From Piromyces finnis (lineage: Eukaryota > Neocallimastigomycota > Neocallimastigomycetes > Neocallimastigales > Neocallimastigaceae): a stretch of 64,000 nt of DNA. The DNA is taken from NCBI GenBank assembly GCA_002104945.1, contig MCFH01000043.1, forward strand, positions 310,001-374,000, read 5' to 3'. The position numbers and the translations under genes were made by a program. Positions 26,001 through 38,042 of this stretch are shown in pieces. A model generated the notes under the pieces. It searched no databases, was not told the origin of the DNA, and saw only the letters and a list, made by a program, of their open reading frames with translations. Each line of letters starts with the position of its first letter. The first letter of the stretch is position 1.

Positions 26001-28304
26001 AAACAAATGTAATGTTTTTGTTTGAAGAATCAATAGGTTCATTATCAATAACAAAATCATTAATAACGAAATTAAGATCCTTGGTTTCAATATCATTACT
26101 TTCTCTTCCTATACAGTATTTTCCAACGTATAATGTCATACTATTATCAACAATACAATTTTGAATTGGTTCCTCTGTTTTTTCACCAGTTCTACAACCA
26201 GTTTTGTCGCATACAATAATTAAACTTAGTTCATCTTCACCAGGAGCATTAATATAATAACCATCATTAGGAATAATAGAAGTACAATTCTTGGTAGAAG
26301 AACAATAAATTAAATTTGAGTAGGTTCCTGAAGCTAAAGAAGAAGAATCTAAATAATAAGTATTTGCTACTGTTTCTTTCTCTTCAAATTCAGATGATTC
26401 ACTATTATAATAGATTAAAGGTTTAGTTGTATCCACACTACCAACATTAACATAATAGCCATCATTGGCAACGTCAAGTAATTTCTCACATTTTGTTTCA
26501 CTATTACAGTGAATTAAATAACCACTATTGTCAATTTCTAATGGAGATTCCTTTATTTTTTCGCTAGTATCAGTTATATAATACCCGTTTGTATTTGCTT
26601 TCTTTTCAACACATTTTTTATTTCCATTACAATATAATAATGGATAAATTCCGGAATTACCACTATTAATATAATAGTTACTTAAACCTAATGTTTCTAC
26701 ACCTAATACTGTACAAAAGAAGTCACTGCCAAAAGTAGTACAAACAATTAAATTATTACCCTTTTTTTAATATTAATAAAAATAAAATTTAATATATATT
26801 TGAAAAAATTATTCTTTTAATTTTAATTTTAATAATATAATAAAACATGAAACTTACAGTATCACCATCAATAAAATTACTATCTTCTGAAATATTAGAG
26901 GATTTACATTTTGATAATGAATCACAAGAAATAATATTTATACCACAAAAAGACGTCTTTTCGGCGGCTTCAATAGTCATTATATGGCTTTCTGTATCAC
27001 AGTTTTCTGATAAAGAAAAAGTTGAATAATCTAAATAATATTTATTTGAGATTTCTTTATTAGATATTCTACATTTTAATACCTTGCTATTGTTATCTAT
27101 GTTATCTACCATACAACTGATTAAGTTTTTAGATATTTCATCAATATAAAATGAATTTTCAGAATTGCTTCCAATATATTCCATAATTTCAGTATCATCT
27201 AATTCCGCACAACCACTTGAATTACATTCAATAAGTTGACTTATATTGGTACTATCATTAACATTTGCACTATTTGCAGGACTTAAAAATATGCCTGATT
27301 TATAAGCAACAGAAGAACACTTTGTCGTCGAAGAACAAATAATTACATTATTATAAATAACCGCATCTTCAACACTATCATCTTTTGTACCATAATCTAA
27401 GTATGCTACAGTTGTATCACCAGTTATAGTTTTATAACCACCTTCTTTATTATAATATATAATCGGATTTGAGGATTTATCCGATCCGGAATTAAGATAA
27501 AATTCAACAATTACATTTCCATCTGGTTTTTCTATCTTACAAGGATTTTCATTGCAATTAATAATAGTTTTTCCTTCAGTACTATACTCACCAGAATCAA
27601 CATAATAACCGGCAATAGCTGATATTAATGAACATCTACTGCTTGAACAACTAAATACTTTGTTGGAAGTATTGTCAAAATATGACTTATTTGCTGTTCC
27701 ATTTTTACATTCAAAGGCTGTTGATTCCCCCCCAGTTGCTAATATATATGCACATAATAAACTAGTTGCTTTAGAATTAATATATGTCTTCTCTATACTA
27801 GATTCTACTGTTATCTTTGAGCAACCAGATGAAGCATCACAAGAATAACCATCATCAATACCTTCAATTGTACTTGTTACAATTTCACCATTTTTAAAAA
27901 AATAATTTCCTGGAGTTCTACCACTAAATAAAACAGACCCTGTATTACCTGCTGAGTTTACTGCATTAATAGTACTACCATTAAAGCAGAATTTCTTATT
28001 ATTACAACCACCATTTACACAAGTAGTACATTCCAGTAAAGGTGAAGCATCTGATTTTACTTTTAATATATAAAGAGTAAAAATTAAAATAAAATTCCAT
28101 ATTCTATATATATAATTTTTTTAAAAATAATTAATATACAAGTAAAAAAAAATATATATATATATATATATAATTAGTTTATTATATGTGGATAAATAAT
28201 TTGAAATATTATATATTTATAAATATTTATATAATTAATAGTAATTGCAATTGTAATTATAAAATATATATAGAAATCAATATTTACATTTTTTTTTGTT
28301 GCAT
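23008..28304 (-). CDS. Scaffoldin-like Cys-rich GYY-repeat surface protein (paralogue 2), three exons
   Basis: The exons are 28288-28304 (17 nt, phase 2), 26858-28103 and 23008-26760; their sum is 5016 nt, exactly 1672 codons (1671 residues). The N-terminus MQQKKIIWNFILIFTLYIL followed by KVKSDAS is a clear signal peptide, and mature sequence starts near the Cys-rich ECTTCVNGGC. It aligns with paralogue 1 throughout: GYY units with LIxC..C, the FIDGD sequence right at intron 2 (26761-26857, phase 0), the acidic Glu/Asp insert in the middle, the long region with GYYFINVKK- and CTPKYDIG-type segments, and the C-terminal block with NFPVIYAD, FTNCT and YCSVEDGDN. It ends in a hydrophobic tail (LKLLTLILSTIIIFVVY) preceded by Ser/Gly, suggesting GPI or membrane anchoring. 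A scaffoldin-like role at the cell surface is inferred. The frame upstream of exon 2 meets a stop before any ATG, which forces an upstream exon. Confidence 0.78.
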
Positions 28305-29520
28305 TTTATTATTTATTATTTCAATTTAAAAATTTTAATATTTTATTAAAAAATAATATTGTTTTTTAAATAATAGAAAAAAAGATATAAGAAAAAATAT
28401 GATATAAAAAAATATTCCTTCTTCTAATTTAACACTATAATTTATTTATTCAAGTTTTAATTATTATTTATATTAATTATAATTTTCATTTTCTTTTTTT
28501 TTTTTTTTTTTAATTTATAGTTTCCTTTTTTACTTCTATTTCTTTATTTAAAATTTATATACGAACTTATTTGTAATATAAAATAATACTATGATTCTAT
28601 TTCTTTTATTCTATTTCTTTTATTTGTTCTATGTATTGTTTAAAAACTTTTATATCCTATAAAGAAAGAAAAAAAGAAAAAAAAGAAAAAGATTAAAAAA
28701 AAAAAGCAGTAATATAAATTTAAAATATAAATATGATTAAGAAAAAAAAATTAAATTATTAAAAGTTTTATGGATTTAACATAAATAAAATTTAAAATAG
28801 TATATTTATTATAATAATTATTTATTTACTGCTCATTTTTTTTCATCTAAAATGTTTATTTAAAAAAAAACTTTATATTTTAACTTTATTAATTTGATAT
28901 AATTATATTTGTTTATTTCTCTATTTTCATTATTTAAAAAAAAAATATAATAATATGTATTAATATGTTAATAAATAATAATATATTTATTTAAAGTATT
29001 TACTAATATCTAATATTGTTTAAGAAATTATACTATTTTAAAGTTTACGTATGTTGAAAACAAAAAAAAGTAAAAATAAAAACATCATTCAACATATAGA
29101 TATGATAATACCAACATAAAATTAATGAAGAAAATTTTACAATAGCTTTTAATTAATAATTCTTTAATTCAATAGAATTTATAGTTGAAATGTTAAAAGT
29201 GAATGATATTCAATTTCTCAATATTATAAAATATTAAAAAATTACATTTAAATTAAACATAGTGTTGAATTTAATACTATGTGTATTATGTATTATAAGT
29301 ATTCTTTTTTATCTTATTTTTTTTTTTTAATTTTTTTAATTGGAAAAAAATATTTAAAAAAATATAAATGAATATACATTAAAAAAAAAAAAATAAACAA
29401 TTAACATAAAAATAAAAAATGATTATAATTTAAGTTTTTTTAGTGTATTGTCAAATATATTGATAATAATTAAGATTTGTTTATATATTCTTATTTTTAT
29501 TAACATACAACAGAATTTAT

Positions 29521-30033
29521 TTTAATTTCAGTTTTTGATTTCTTATTTTTTTTTCATCTTTTTCGGTTTTAAAATCTTTAAGAATTAATAAAATATATTG
29601 CATTTTGTGATATATGTACATTTTAATTATTATTTAAGAATAATAAACTATTTGAGAAAAAAAAAGGTTTCATTTATTAATGTTTACAAACTTTAATAAT
29701 TAAATATTAAAAAATTACATTTATAAATTGGTTAAAATAGATTAATTTTTTAAAAACTTTAAATTATTGATTCCAAAACATTATATGATGTTGTTTGTTT
29801 TTTTTTAAAAAAAAAAATAAAAAAAAAAAAAAAAAAACATTAACTATTTTTTCTCATATCTCATAAATAGTGATTAATATTTTATTATTTTATTGTTAAA
29901 AATAAATTATATTGAAAAATTATTTCTTCAACTATTATCATTTATATAAAATAAAATTGATATTACTATTAAATTTAATTTCAGTTTTTGATTTCTAATT
30001 TTTTTTTCATCTTTTCGGATTTTAAAACTTTTA
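29521..30033. repeat. Diverged direct duplication (two copies of about 60 bp)
   Basis: Copy 1 at 29521-29580 and copy 2 at 29974-30033 share a run starting TTTAATTTCAGTTTTTGATT and continuing through TTTTTTCATC and a CGG-TTTTAAAA core, with a few substitutions and indels. Similar AT sequence continues beyond both copies. This may be an old local duplication or two copies of a short dispersed repeat. Confidence 0.5.
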
Positions 30034-30446
30034 AGCTATAAGCATTAATATAAAAAATTAAGTTTTTAATTATTATTATTATTATATAGATGATAATCTA
30101 TTTGCAAAAAAAAAAAAAAATACAGTTATTTCACATTAATAAAGTCTTCTTTTGTTATAATATATTAATAATAAATTATATAGTTTCGGTATATTCCAAA
30201 TTTTATAAATTTTTTGAATTTAAGATATAATAAATTAAAAGAAAATTCATTTCCATTACAATATTACAATGTTATTACTTTATAAAATGTTTATTTTTTT
30301 AAATTTTACCTACAAAATAATCAATCATTTCATATCCTAAATTTATGAAAGAATTAAAACCAAAACATTTATTACTACCAACAATGAAAGAATAAAAAAA
30401 AAAAAATAATAAATATTATTATTTATTAGTCATAGTAGTATTAAAT

Positions 30447-30534
<88 letters not shown>

Positions 30535-30535
30535 G

Positions 30536-30569
<34 letters not shown>

Positions 30570-30606
30570 GTTGCATTATTGCTTTTGCTATTATTATTAT
30601 TATTAT
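30447..30606. repeat. (ATT)n microsatellite
   Basis: There are three blocks of ATT trinucleotides (about 30447-30531, 30538-30569 and 30591-30606) separated by a few other bases. The open frames across it (poly-Asn on one strand, poly-Tyr or poly-Leu on the other) are artefacts of the repeat. Confidence 0.9.
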
Positions 30607-33248
30607 ATACTTTCAAAACTTAGTTAATAGAAATTTTAAATTTTCAACAACATATTGATAAAACACTTGAAGTTTTAAAAACTGAAGTATTTTATTATTA
30701 TTTAAATGCTATTTGCTTTAAAAAATTAATAAATAATAATAAAAAAACACTTTTTAATAATAAATGAAATAACGAAATACCAATAAATATATATAATATA
30801 TATATTTATATAAATAATATTCATTTAAGATGTTTTTTAAATATAAAAAATAAATGAATATATAATTAATAAATAAACAAATTGTTAATAAAATAGTATT
30901 TATTTATTTATTAATTATTCATCCATTTATTTTAAATTAAAAATTTTATTACATTCCTCGTTACATTATGTGATACATTACATTTACATTTTTAATGATA
31001 ATTAACCAAATGAATGGATTAGGATTTTGATAATAAAAGATTTTATCAAAAAATAAAATGATAGATATAAAATGAATGAATATTAAATTATTTAAATAAA
31101 TAAATAGTATTATAATAGTAAATGAATGAATAAATAAATAATAAATAAATTTCATATCTTATATTTGTATTGAATTATAAAAAAAAAAAAAAAAAGAAAC
31201 CTTTTAAAGGTCATTATTTAATAATGATAAGTTCTTCAAAATCAAACCTTTTTCAAACTTTTCTTGTCATTACAAAAATCAAGAAATAATAAATTTTGAA
31301 TAATAATTTAAAAAAAGCTTATACAAATTAATAAAAAACTATTTAAAGTGTCTTTTTTTTTAAAAAAAAAAAAAAGTAACGATTCATTTTGTAAATGAAT
31401 GAACAGAAAAGATAATCATTTTTAAAATCAAAATTCAATTTCTTTTTCTATCTTTTTTTTTTTTTTTAAAAAAAGTTTTTCTTTTCATGATTATTTTGTT
31501 ATCTGCTTCTTTCAAAGAAAAAAAAAATAAATTGAAACTTGATTTGATTCTATAAAGAATAAAAACTTTTTATTATTTATAGTTTACATATTTTGTTGTA
31601 CTTTTCATTTAAAATCAATTTAAATCTAAAACAAAAAACAAAAAATTCATTTTAAAAGTTGCCTTTTTCTTTTTTTTTTTTTTTTTTTTTTTGTCTCACT
31701 ATTAAAAAAAATAAAAAAATTCTTTTTTTCGTAAAATTAAAATTTTAATTTTTTTTTTTTATATTAAATAAAATTTTTTATTTTTTAAATATTTAGTGGA
31801 AATTTTTTTTTTTATTTTCTTCTTTATTTTCTTTTTCTTTTTCTTTTTTTCTTTTTACTACAAAGATAAATATTTAATTGAAGTTCTTTTTGAATAAAAA
31901 AGAAGATAGGGAAGAAGAAAAAGAAGAAAAAAAAAAAAGTGATAAATAAAGAAAATTAAAAAAAAAAATAAAATTAAAAAAAAATAAAAATAATTATAGA
32001 CAGGAAGAACATTTTCAAAATATAAAACAATCTATTAAAAAATACAATAACAATAAAATAAAATAAAAATTAATAGAAAAAAAATAATATAAATAAACAA
32101 ACAAATAAATAATTAAACGATATATATAAAAGAAATCTATTGTAAATAATTAATTTATTTTATATATATCATTCAAACACCAATTTCTTTATTATTTTTT
32201 GTCAGTAATTTCAACTCTGTATATTACCTCAAGAGAACATTTTAAAACATTTTTATTTTTCATAATTAAAACCAATCCATCAATTAATAATAAAAATAAT
32301 AATAATAAAAAAAGAATATATTTCATAAAATTAAATAATTCATTTTTGGAAAGTAAAAAAAAAAAAAAGAAAAACGGAAACTTAAAATTAATAAGAACAA
32401 ATAATACTCGGGAATAATCAAAGAAAAAAAAAAATAATTTTGTTTATTTTGAATTAATAAAACTATCTTATTTCATTTTCAAGTATATATAAATTTCATA
32501 TTCATTTTAAATTTCCAAAGGTCTTTTTTTATTTTAATAAAATAACAGCATTTATAATAAAATTTTTAAAATAGATAGAAAAAAAATTTTAATAACAAAA
32601 AATATAAATACCACTTTTTTGATATTTTTATTATCTATCGGAAACATAAATAAACTCCAATCAGTTAATAAAATATTATAAAAAGAGTAAGTTATTTTTA
32701 ATTATAAAATGTTTCACATTTCATTATTAGGAAAAGTAGAAAATGAAAAATTGTTTGTATAATGAATTATAGAGATAAATTTTTATAAATAATAGGAAAA
32801 TTTTTTTGTTATACTCACTGAATAAATAGGCCTTTTTTTTTTCATAAAAAAAAATTTTAAATTTTATTTTTAATGATAATTTATTTTATGATTATTTAAT
32901 TAAAAGACTAATTTTTTATATTTTTTTTATTATAATTTTAAAATTACCGATATTATTATTATAATAGGTGATTATTTTTATGAAGATTAATAAATAAATA
33001 AATATATTACAATACAAAGAATTTTTATTATACAAAATTAAAAGAATAAATCTTTATTTTTGTATAATTATTAACAAAAATATTTATTTTAATATACAAA
33101 TATACAACTATTATAAATATTACTTAATATATTAAAATTATAAAAAAAAATTAGCTAGAATAAACCAATATAAATATTACACATTATAAAACTATATTTA
33201 AAAAAATAAAATATAAAGTTAAAAAAAATTATATATTTTAATTGAAAA

Positions 33249-36200
33249 ATGGATATCGAAGAAAGTAGAATAATTGATATTGACTCAACAACCGAAAAAT
33301 TAAAAGAACCAATTGTTGAAGTTATTAAAGAAGATGCCGAAGTAGAAACAGAACAACCAAATGAAATCATCGAAGAAGAAACAGAAAAACCTTATGATGT
33401 TGAGGGAGAAGAAATGACTGAAATACCTACTGAAGCTCAAAAAAACGTGAAGGTAGATGAAATTAGTGAGGAAGTAGAAGAAGAGGAAGAAGATAATTCA
33501 AAAACATCGGATGATTTAGATAACGAATTAATTGTTACTACTATTCCAGTAAATGATGATGATGAAAAGGTTCAAGCAGAATCAAATGAAAAAGAAGATG
33601 AAAATGAGGAAGAATTGAAAACAAGTCTAAGCATAAGCTCAATAGCACCAGCTAGACCAAGAAGAAAAAGACCTGTAGATGATAATTTAAATGTTGAATC
33701 TTTAAAGTCCATCACCAAATCCATGGGTGCTGAATTATTAAAATTAAGATCTATGATAGAATCCAAGGATCGTAGTATTCAAGAAATTCGTAAATCATTT
33801 GATCAATTGGTTGGTCAAAAGGATTCTTCTATTAGAGAATTGGAAGAACAACTTGAAATGACTATAAGTCAAACTCAAAAACAACTCAATGTCAAGGATA
33901 TGGAATTAGTAAATTACCAAAAATCCTATGAAGAATTAAAAAAGGAACTCGAAACTATTAAAAATAACAAGAATGAAGAAATTATTACAAGAGATATTCA
34001 AGCTACAGAAATCGAGGAAGCTTTCAACAAAAAATACAATAGTTTAATGGAAGAATTTGTAAAGGTAAAGGAGGATTATGCTTCTTTACTTAAAGAAAAA
34101 GATGATTCTATTGAAGATATTAAGGGTCAACTTGAAGCTGCTAAAGCCAATCATTCAGAGATCGAAGCTCAACTTATGGAAGAAATGGAAGCAAACAATC
34201 GTGATTCCCAGGAAAAAATTGGTAAGCTTGAACTTTCTAATAAACATTCAGAAGAAGCCTTAATCCAACTTCGTGAGCAATTGAAAACACTCAATAAAGA
34301 AAAATCCTCTATTGTTTTTGATTTAACTCAACAATTAGAGACCATCGTTGAACAAACCAACATTACCATTTCTGATTTAGAGGACCAAAACAATACACTT
34401 ATTCAAGAAAAAGATGACCTCACCAAGAATTTCAATCAAAAAATTATTAGTTTAAATTCAGAAAATAATGCTTTGGAAAAGGAAATTGAAAAATTAAAGG
34501 ATGAACATAAAAAGAATCAAGAAAAATTCAAAAAAGCTAAAAAGAGAAATGATGAAAATATTGATTATTTGAATAAGCAATTAGAAACTATTGTTAATGA
34601 AACTAACCGTACTATTGATGATTTACACGAAAAATTAGATAAGGCTGAGGAAGACAAATCTCTCCTTGAAGCCAAACACAATGAAGATTTAGAGGAACTT
34701 CGTCGTAACCACGAAGCTTCTCTCGAGGAATTAAATTCTAATTTAGAACAAAAGAATCAAATGATTGAAAGTCTTAACCGTAGTGTTAATGATAAAAGTA
34801 ATCTTTTAAACCAACTTAATTCCACTTTATCAGTTAAAAACGATTTAGTAGAGGAATTAAATCGTTCAGTAGAAGAAAAGGATCAAACCGTTGATCAACT
34901 TAATAAAATGGTAGAAAGTAATAAAACCACAATTCAAGAGTTGAATGATGCTCTCGCTAAAAAGGTTGAATCTCTTGAAGAATATAGCAAACATCAAGAA
35001 GAAATGGAAAAAGAAATTGAAGAATTAAAAAGGAATGTTGCCAGTAATGATAGAATTATGGAAGACATAAGAGATGATTTAAAACAAAAGGATAATCATC
35101 TCATAGAGTTAAACAAGGATATTCAAGAGAAATCCGATTACATTCAACAATTGGAAGATAATTTAAAGGAAAAGAAGACTGAGCAAGATAGACTTCAAGG
35201 TGAAATAGGAAGAAGGGATAACACAATAACAAATATGAATGTCACTTTGAGAGAAAAGGAAGCCGATATTAAAGATTTAAGTAAGATTATTTCTGATAAA
35301 GAAGATCTTCTTAACACTTTACATCAATCCCTCCAAGAAAAGGAAGAGGCTATAGAATCCATGGAAAAAGAAATTACCCTCAATACAAATTCCATACAAA
35401 AATTAAATAACGAAATAGAAGTTCGTAATTGTTCCATTGAAAAATTAAATGAACGTATTGCTCAACAAAACAGTGCTATGGACGATTTAAAGGGTAGGAC
35501 AGAAAGAAAGGAACAACTCATTAATGAATTAAACGCTCGTTTAGACAAGAGTAATGATGAATGTCAACATTTGAATAATACGATTAAGGATCGTGAAGCC
35601 CATGTTCGTGAATTAAAGATTCAAAGAGAAGAAAAAAGCAAGACTATTTTGGATTTAGAACAACAATTGGAGGAGAAAAAAAGCGAAGTTCGCCAATTAA
35701 AATCTCGTGTACAAAAGAATGATGAAGATATAAACATATTAAATATGACCATGAAAAATAAAGAGGATACAATAAAGAATTTAACAAGAAAAATGGAAGA
35801 AAAGAATCAACAAATTTATGAATTAAATACCACCATTGATGATAAGGATTCTGATCTTCATATATTGAAGGAACAACTTGAAGATCGTCGCATTGCCATG
35901 GAACGCTACGAGAAAAAGATTGAGGAGATGACCTTGGAAGTTACTGATCTTCAACGTGATACAGAAATTCATCTTCATTCCATAGCCGAATTAAATGTTG
36001 CCATGGAAAAACGTGGTGATGATATTCACGAATTAGAAGAACGTATCAAGGGTATGACCAAACAAATTAATCATATGCAAAGTCATCTTGAAGAAAAAGA
36101 AGAAATCATTGAAAACATGACAACTCGTGCTAAAGAAATGAAGGAAAAGTATACCAAGCTTCAAACAGATATGGATGATCAAACTCATTCCCTTCACATG

Positions 36201-36776
36201 GTAACCAATGAACTTCAACAAAAATCTAGTTTAATTGTTGATTTAGAAGAGAAATTAGCTCAAGAACGTGCTGAACTTAAAGCAATGGAAGTAGAAAAGG
36301 AGAGAAATAAGAGTGAATATGAAATTCTTCTTGGTGAAAAACAAAAGAAGATATTAAGTATGGAAAGTGAAATGGAAACCATTGAAGAAAATGTCAAGAC
36401 CCTTCATCATATTATCAATGATTTAGAAGGTAAGCTTCAAGAAAAGGAAATTGAATTATTAAAGGCCAACACTGTAGCCAATAATGTTGCCAATCGTAAT
36501 GTAATTGGTAGTATCTTTAGAGATCCATACAAGGCTGTTGTTAATGATCACTGGGAAGATGATAAAGAAGTTAAGGAATGTAGTGGATGTAACGCCAAAT
36601 TTAGTTTTATTAATCGTAAACATCATTGTCGTGTTTGTGGTAAAATCTTTTGTGCTTCCTGTGTTAATAATACAGTAAAACTTTCTATTGCTAATCAAAC
36701 CTTATCCACTAATGGTGTTCCTGCTAAAGTTTGTAAGGATTGTTTCAAAGATACTATAGGTAATGATTCCCAATAA
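33249..36776 (+). CDS. Long coiled-coil protein with C-terminal FYVE zinc finger
   Basis: A single-exon 1175-residue protein starting MDIEESRI. Residues 1-130 are acidic and disordered, and a basic RPRRKRP patch follows near 135-145. From about 150 to 1068 it is a continuous predicted coiled coil. From residue 495 the coil has a strict 14-residue (double-heptad) repeat, typically LNxxIxxKxxxIxx, that holds register for some 38-41 units. The C-terminus is a FYVE finger: WxxD is present (W1102), then CSGC, the basic RKHHCRVCG motif with CxxC, then CASC, and finally KVCKDC where RVC is usual, so all eight zinc-ligand cysteines are visible. FYVE domains bind phosphatidylinositol 3-phosphate on early endosomes, and the architecture recalls EEA1-type tethers. 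The role as an endosomal tether is inferred. There is no signal peptide or membrane span. Confidence 0.92.
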   Translation: MDIEESRIIDIDSTTEKLKEPIVEVIKEDAEVETEQPNEIIEEETEKPYDVEGEEMTEIPTEAQKNVKVDEISEEVEEEEEDNSKTSDDLDNELIVTTIPVNDDDEKVQAESNEKEDENEEELKTSLSISSIAPARPRRKRPVDDNLNVESLKSITKSMGAELLKLRSMIESKDRSIQEIRKSFDQLVGQKDSSIRELEEQLEMTISQTQKQLNVKDMELVNYQKSYEELKKELETIKNNKNEEIITRDIQATEIEEAFNKKYNSLMEEFVKVKEDYASLLKEKDDSIEDIKGQLEAAKANHSEIEAQLMEEMEANNRDSQEKIGKLELSNKHSEEALIQLREQLKTLNKEKSSIVFDLTQQLETIVEQTNITISDLEDQNNTLIQEKDDLTKNFNQKIISLNSENNALEKEIEKLKDEHKKNQEKFKKAKKRNDENIDYLNKQLETIVNETNRTIDDLHEKLDKAEEDKSLLEAKHNEDLEELRRNHEASLEELNSNLEQKNQMIESLNRSVNDKSNLLNQLNSTLSVKNDLVEELNRSVEEKDQTVDQLNKMVESNKTTIQELNDALAKKVESLEEYSKHQEEMEKEIEELKRNVASNDRIMEDIRDDLKQKDNHLIELNKDIQEKSDYIQQLEDNLKEKKTEQDRLQGEIGRRDNTITNMNVTLREKEADIKDLSKIISDKEDLLNTLHQSLQEKEEAIESMEKEITLNTNSIQKLNNEIEVRNCSIEKLNERIAQQNSAMDDLKGRTERKEQLINELNARLDKSNDECQHLNNTIKDREAHVRELKIQREEKSKTILDLEQQLEEKKSEVRQLKSRVQKNDEDINILNMTMKNKEDTIKNLTRKMEEKNQQIYELNTTIDDKDSDLHILKEQLEDRRIAMERYEKKIEEMTLEVTDLQRDTEIHLHSIAELNVAMEKRGDDIHELEERIKGMTKQINHMQSHLEEKEEIIENMTTRAKEMKEKYTKLQTDMDDQTHSLHMVTNELQQKSSLIVDLEEKLAQERAELKAMEVEKERNKSEYEILLGEKQKKILSMESEMETIEENVKTLHHIINDLEGKLQEKEIELLKANTVANNVANRNVIGSIFRDPYKAVVNDHWEDDKEVKECSGCNAKFSFINRKHHCRVCGKIFCASCVNNTVKLSIANQTLSTNGVPAKVCKDCFKDTIGNDSQ

Positions 36777-38003
36777 AATAAAAATTAATAAATACAATAA
36801 TAATAAAAAAAAGAAATATATATATTTTGAGTATATCCTAGTTTTTTTTTTTTTCTTTCACCATCAAAAAAAAAAAAAACCAATTTAAGTTATTATTTTT
36901 TTTTTTTTTTAATTATTGATTATTCAGAATATTTATTCTTTTGAACCTTTTTTTTTTTTTCTTTTATTATTATTTTATTATTATTATTTAAATTTATAAA
37001 TAATTTAGATATGGTATCAGTGTCATCCCAAGCTTAAAAAAAAAAAAAAAGCGGATTAAAGGAACTATATATATTTTCTTTTTTATGATATAATTTTTAT
37101 TTTATTTAATTTTAATTATTTTCATTTGTTATATACGTGTTAAAAAAAAAAAAAAAAAACATTATTAATTAATATAAAACCATAATTCCTTTCACCATCA
37201 TAATTATGGTAAAAAAAAAAAGGTTAATACAAATGAAACAAACAAATAATCAAAAAAAACTATTCATTATGATTAGTATCTGACAAACTCATTTCCATCC
37301 TAATTCACAATAAATAATAATAGTAAACCGTTAAATCATTAATAATATTAATGGTAGTTGTAAGATGAGAAACTTTTTTTTTTTTTTAAATCTTAACAAA
37401 AATTCATATATCATCATCATCATCATCATCATTATTATTATTATTACATTATCCTTTATTATTTTTAAAGAATTATTACTTTTTTACTCTTTCTTTTTAT
37501 ATATATATATATATTCTTAGCATCATCATTATCATTATTATTTATCAATAATTATTTATCACTAATTTAATATATAAATATATAAATATAAATATATATA
37601 TATATTTTACTTTCATCCTTACTATTAATATCAATGTTTTGTTTTGTTTTTTTCTTATTTTATAAAATAAAATTATTAATAAAAATATTAAATAAAACAA
37701 GACCTTTTACTTTTGTTAGAATGAATTAAGTAAAAAAAACCCTTTGAAATTCATGATTGCCTTGAGATTATTTCCCATAATCATAAACCATTTTTATGAT
37801 AAATATTTCATTTGTTACTTTTTTTTTTTATCTATTTTTAATCTTTTTATCAAAAAAAAAGAAAAAAAAAAATTTTATCTTTTTTAAGTTAAAATTTGAT
37901 AAAAATTCTTAAAGTGGTGGAAATGTGGAATATATATCCGATCTATTGTAAGGATGATACATTAAAAACTATAATTTTTTTTTTAAATATGGAAGCTGAC
38001 AGC

Positions 38004-38042
<39 letters not shown>

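Larger units (their letters stand above)
28305..33248. other. AT-rich intergenic with microsatellite and a short duplication
   Basis: About 4.9 kb with no supported gene. This is a divergent spacer: the left gene reads leftward and the right gene reads rightward, so promoters of both lie here. It holds an ATT microsatellite (30447-30606), a diverged direct duplication (29521-29580 and 29974-30033) and poly-T and polypyrimidine tracts (31660-31860). Confidence 0.6.

Noticed and set aside
30419-30627. Poly-Asn and poly-Tyr/Leu open frames
   Set aside because: They are translations of the ATT microsatellite on both strands, with no other protein-like sequence.
32199-32417. 72-residue plus-strand frame upstream of the FYVE gene
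   Set aside because: Lys/Asn-rich AT sequence ending in poly-Lys; no family resemblance. It may be part of a leader region at most.
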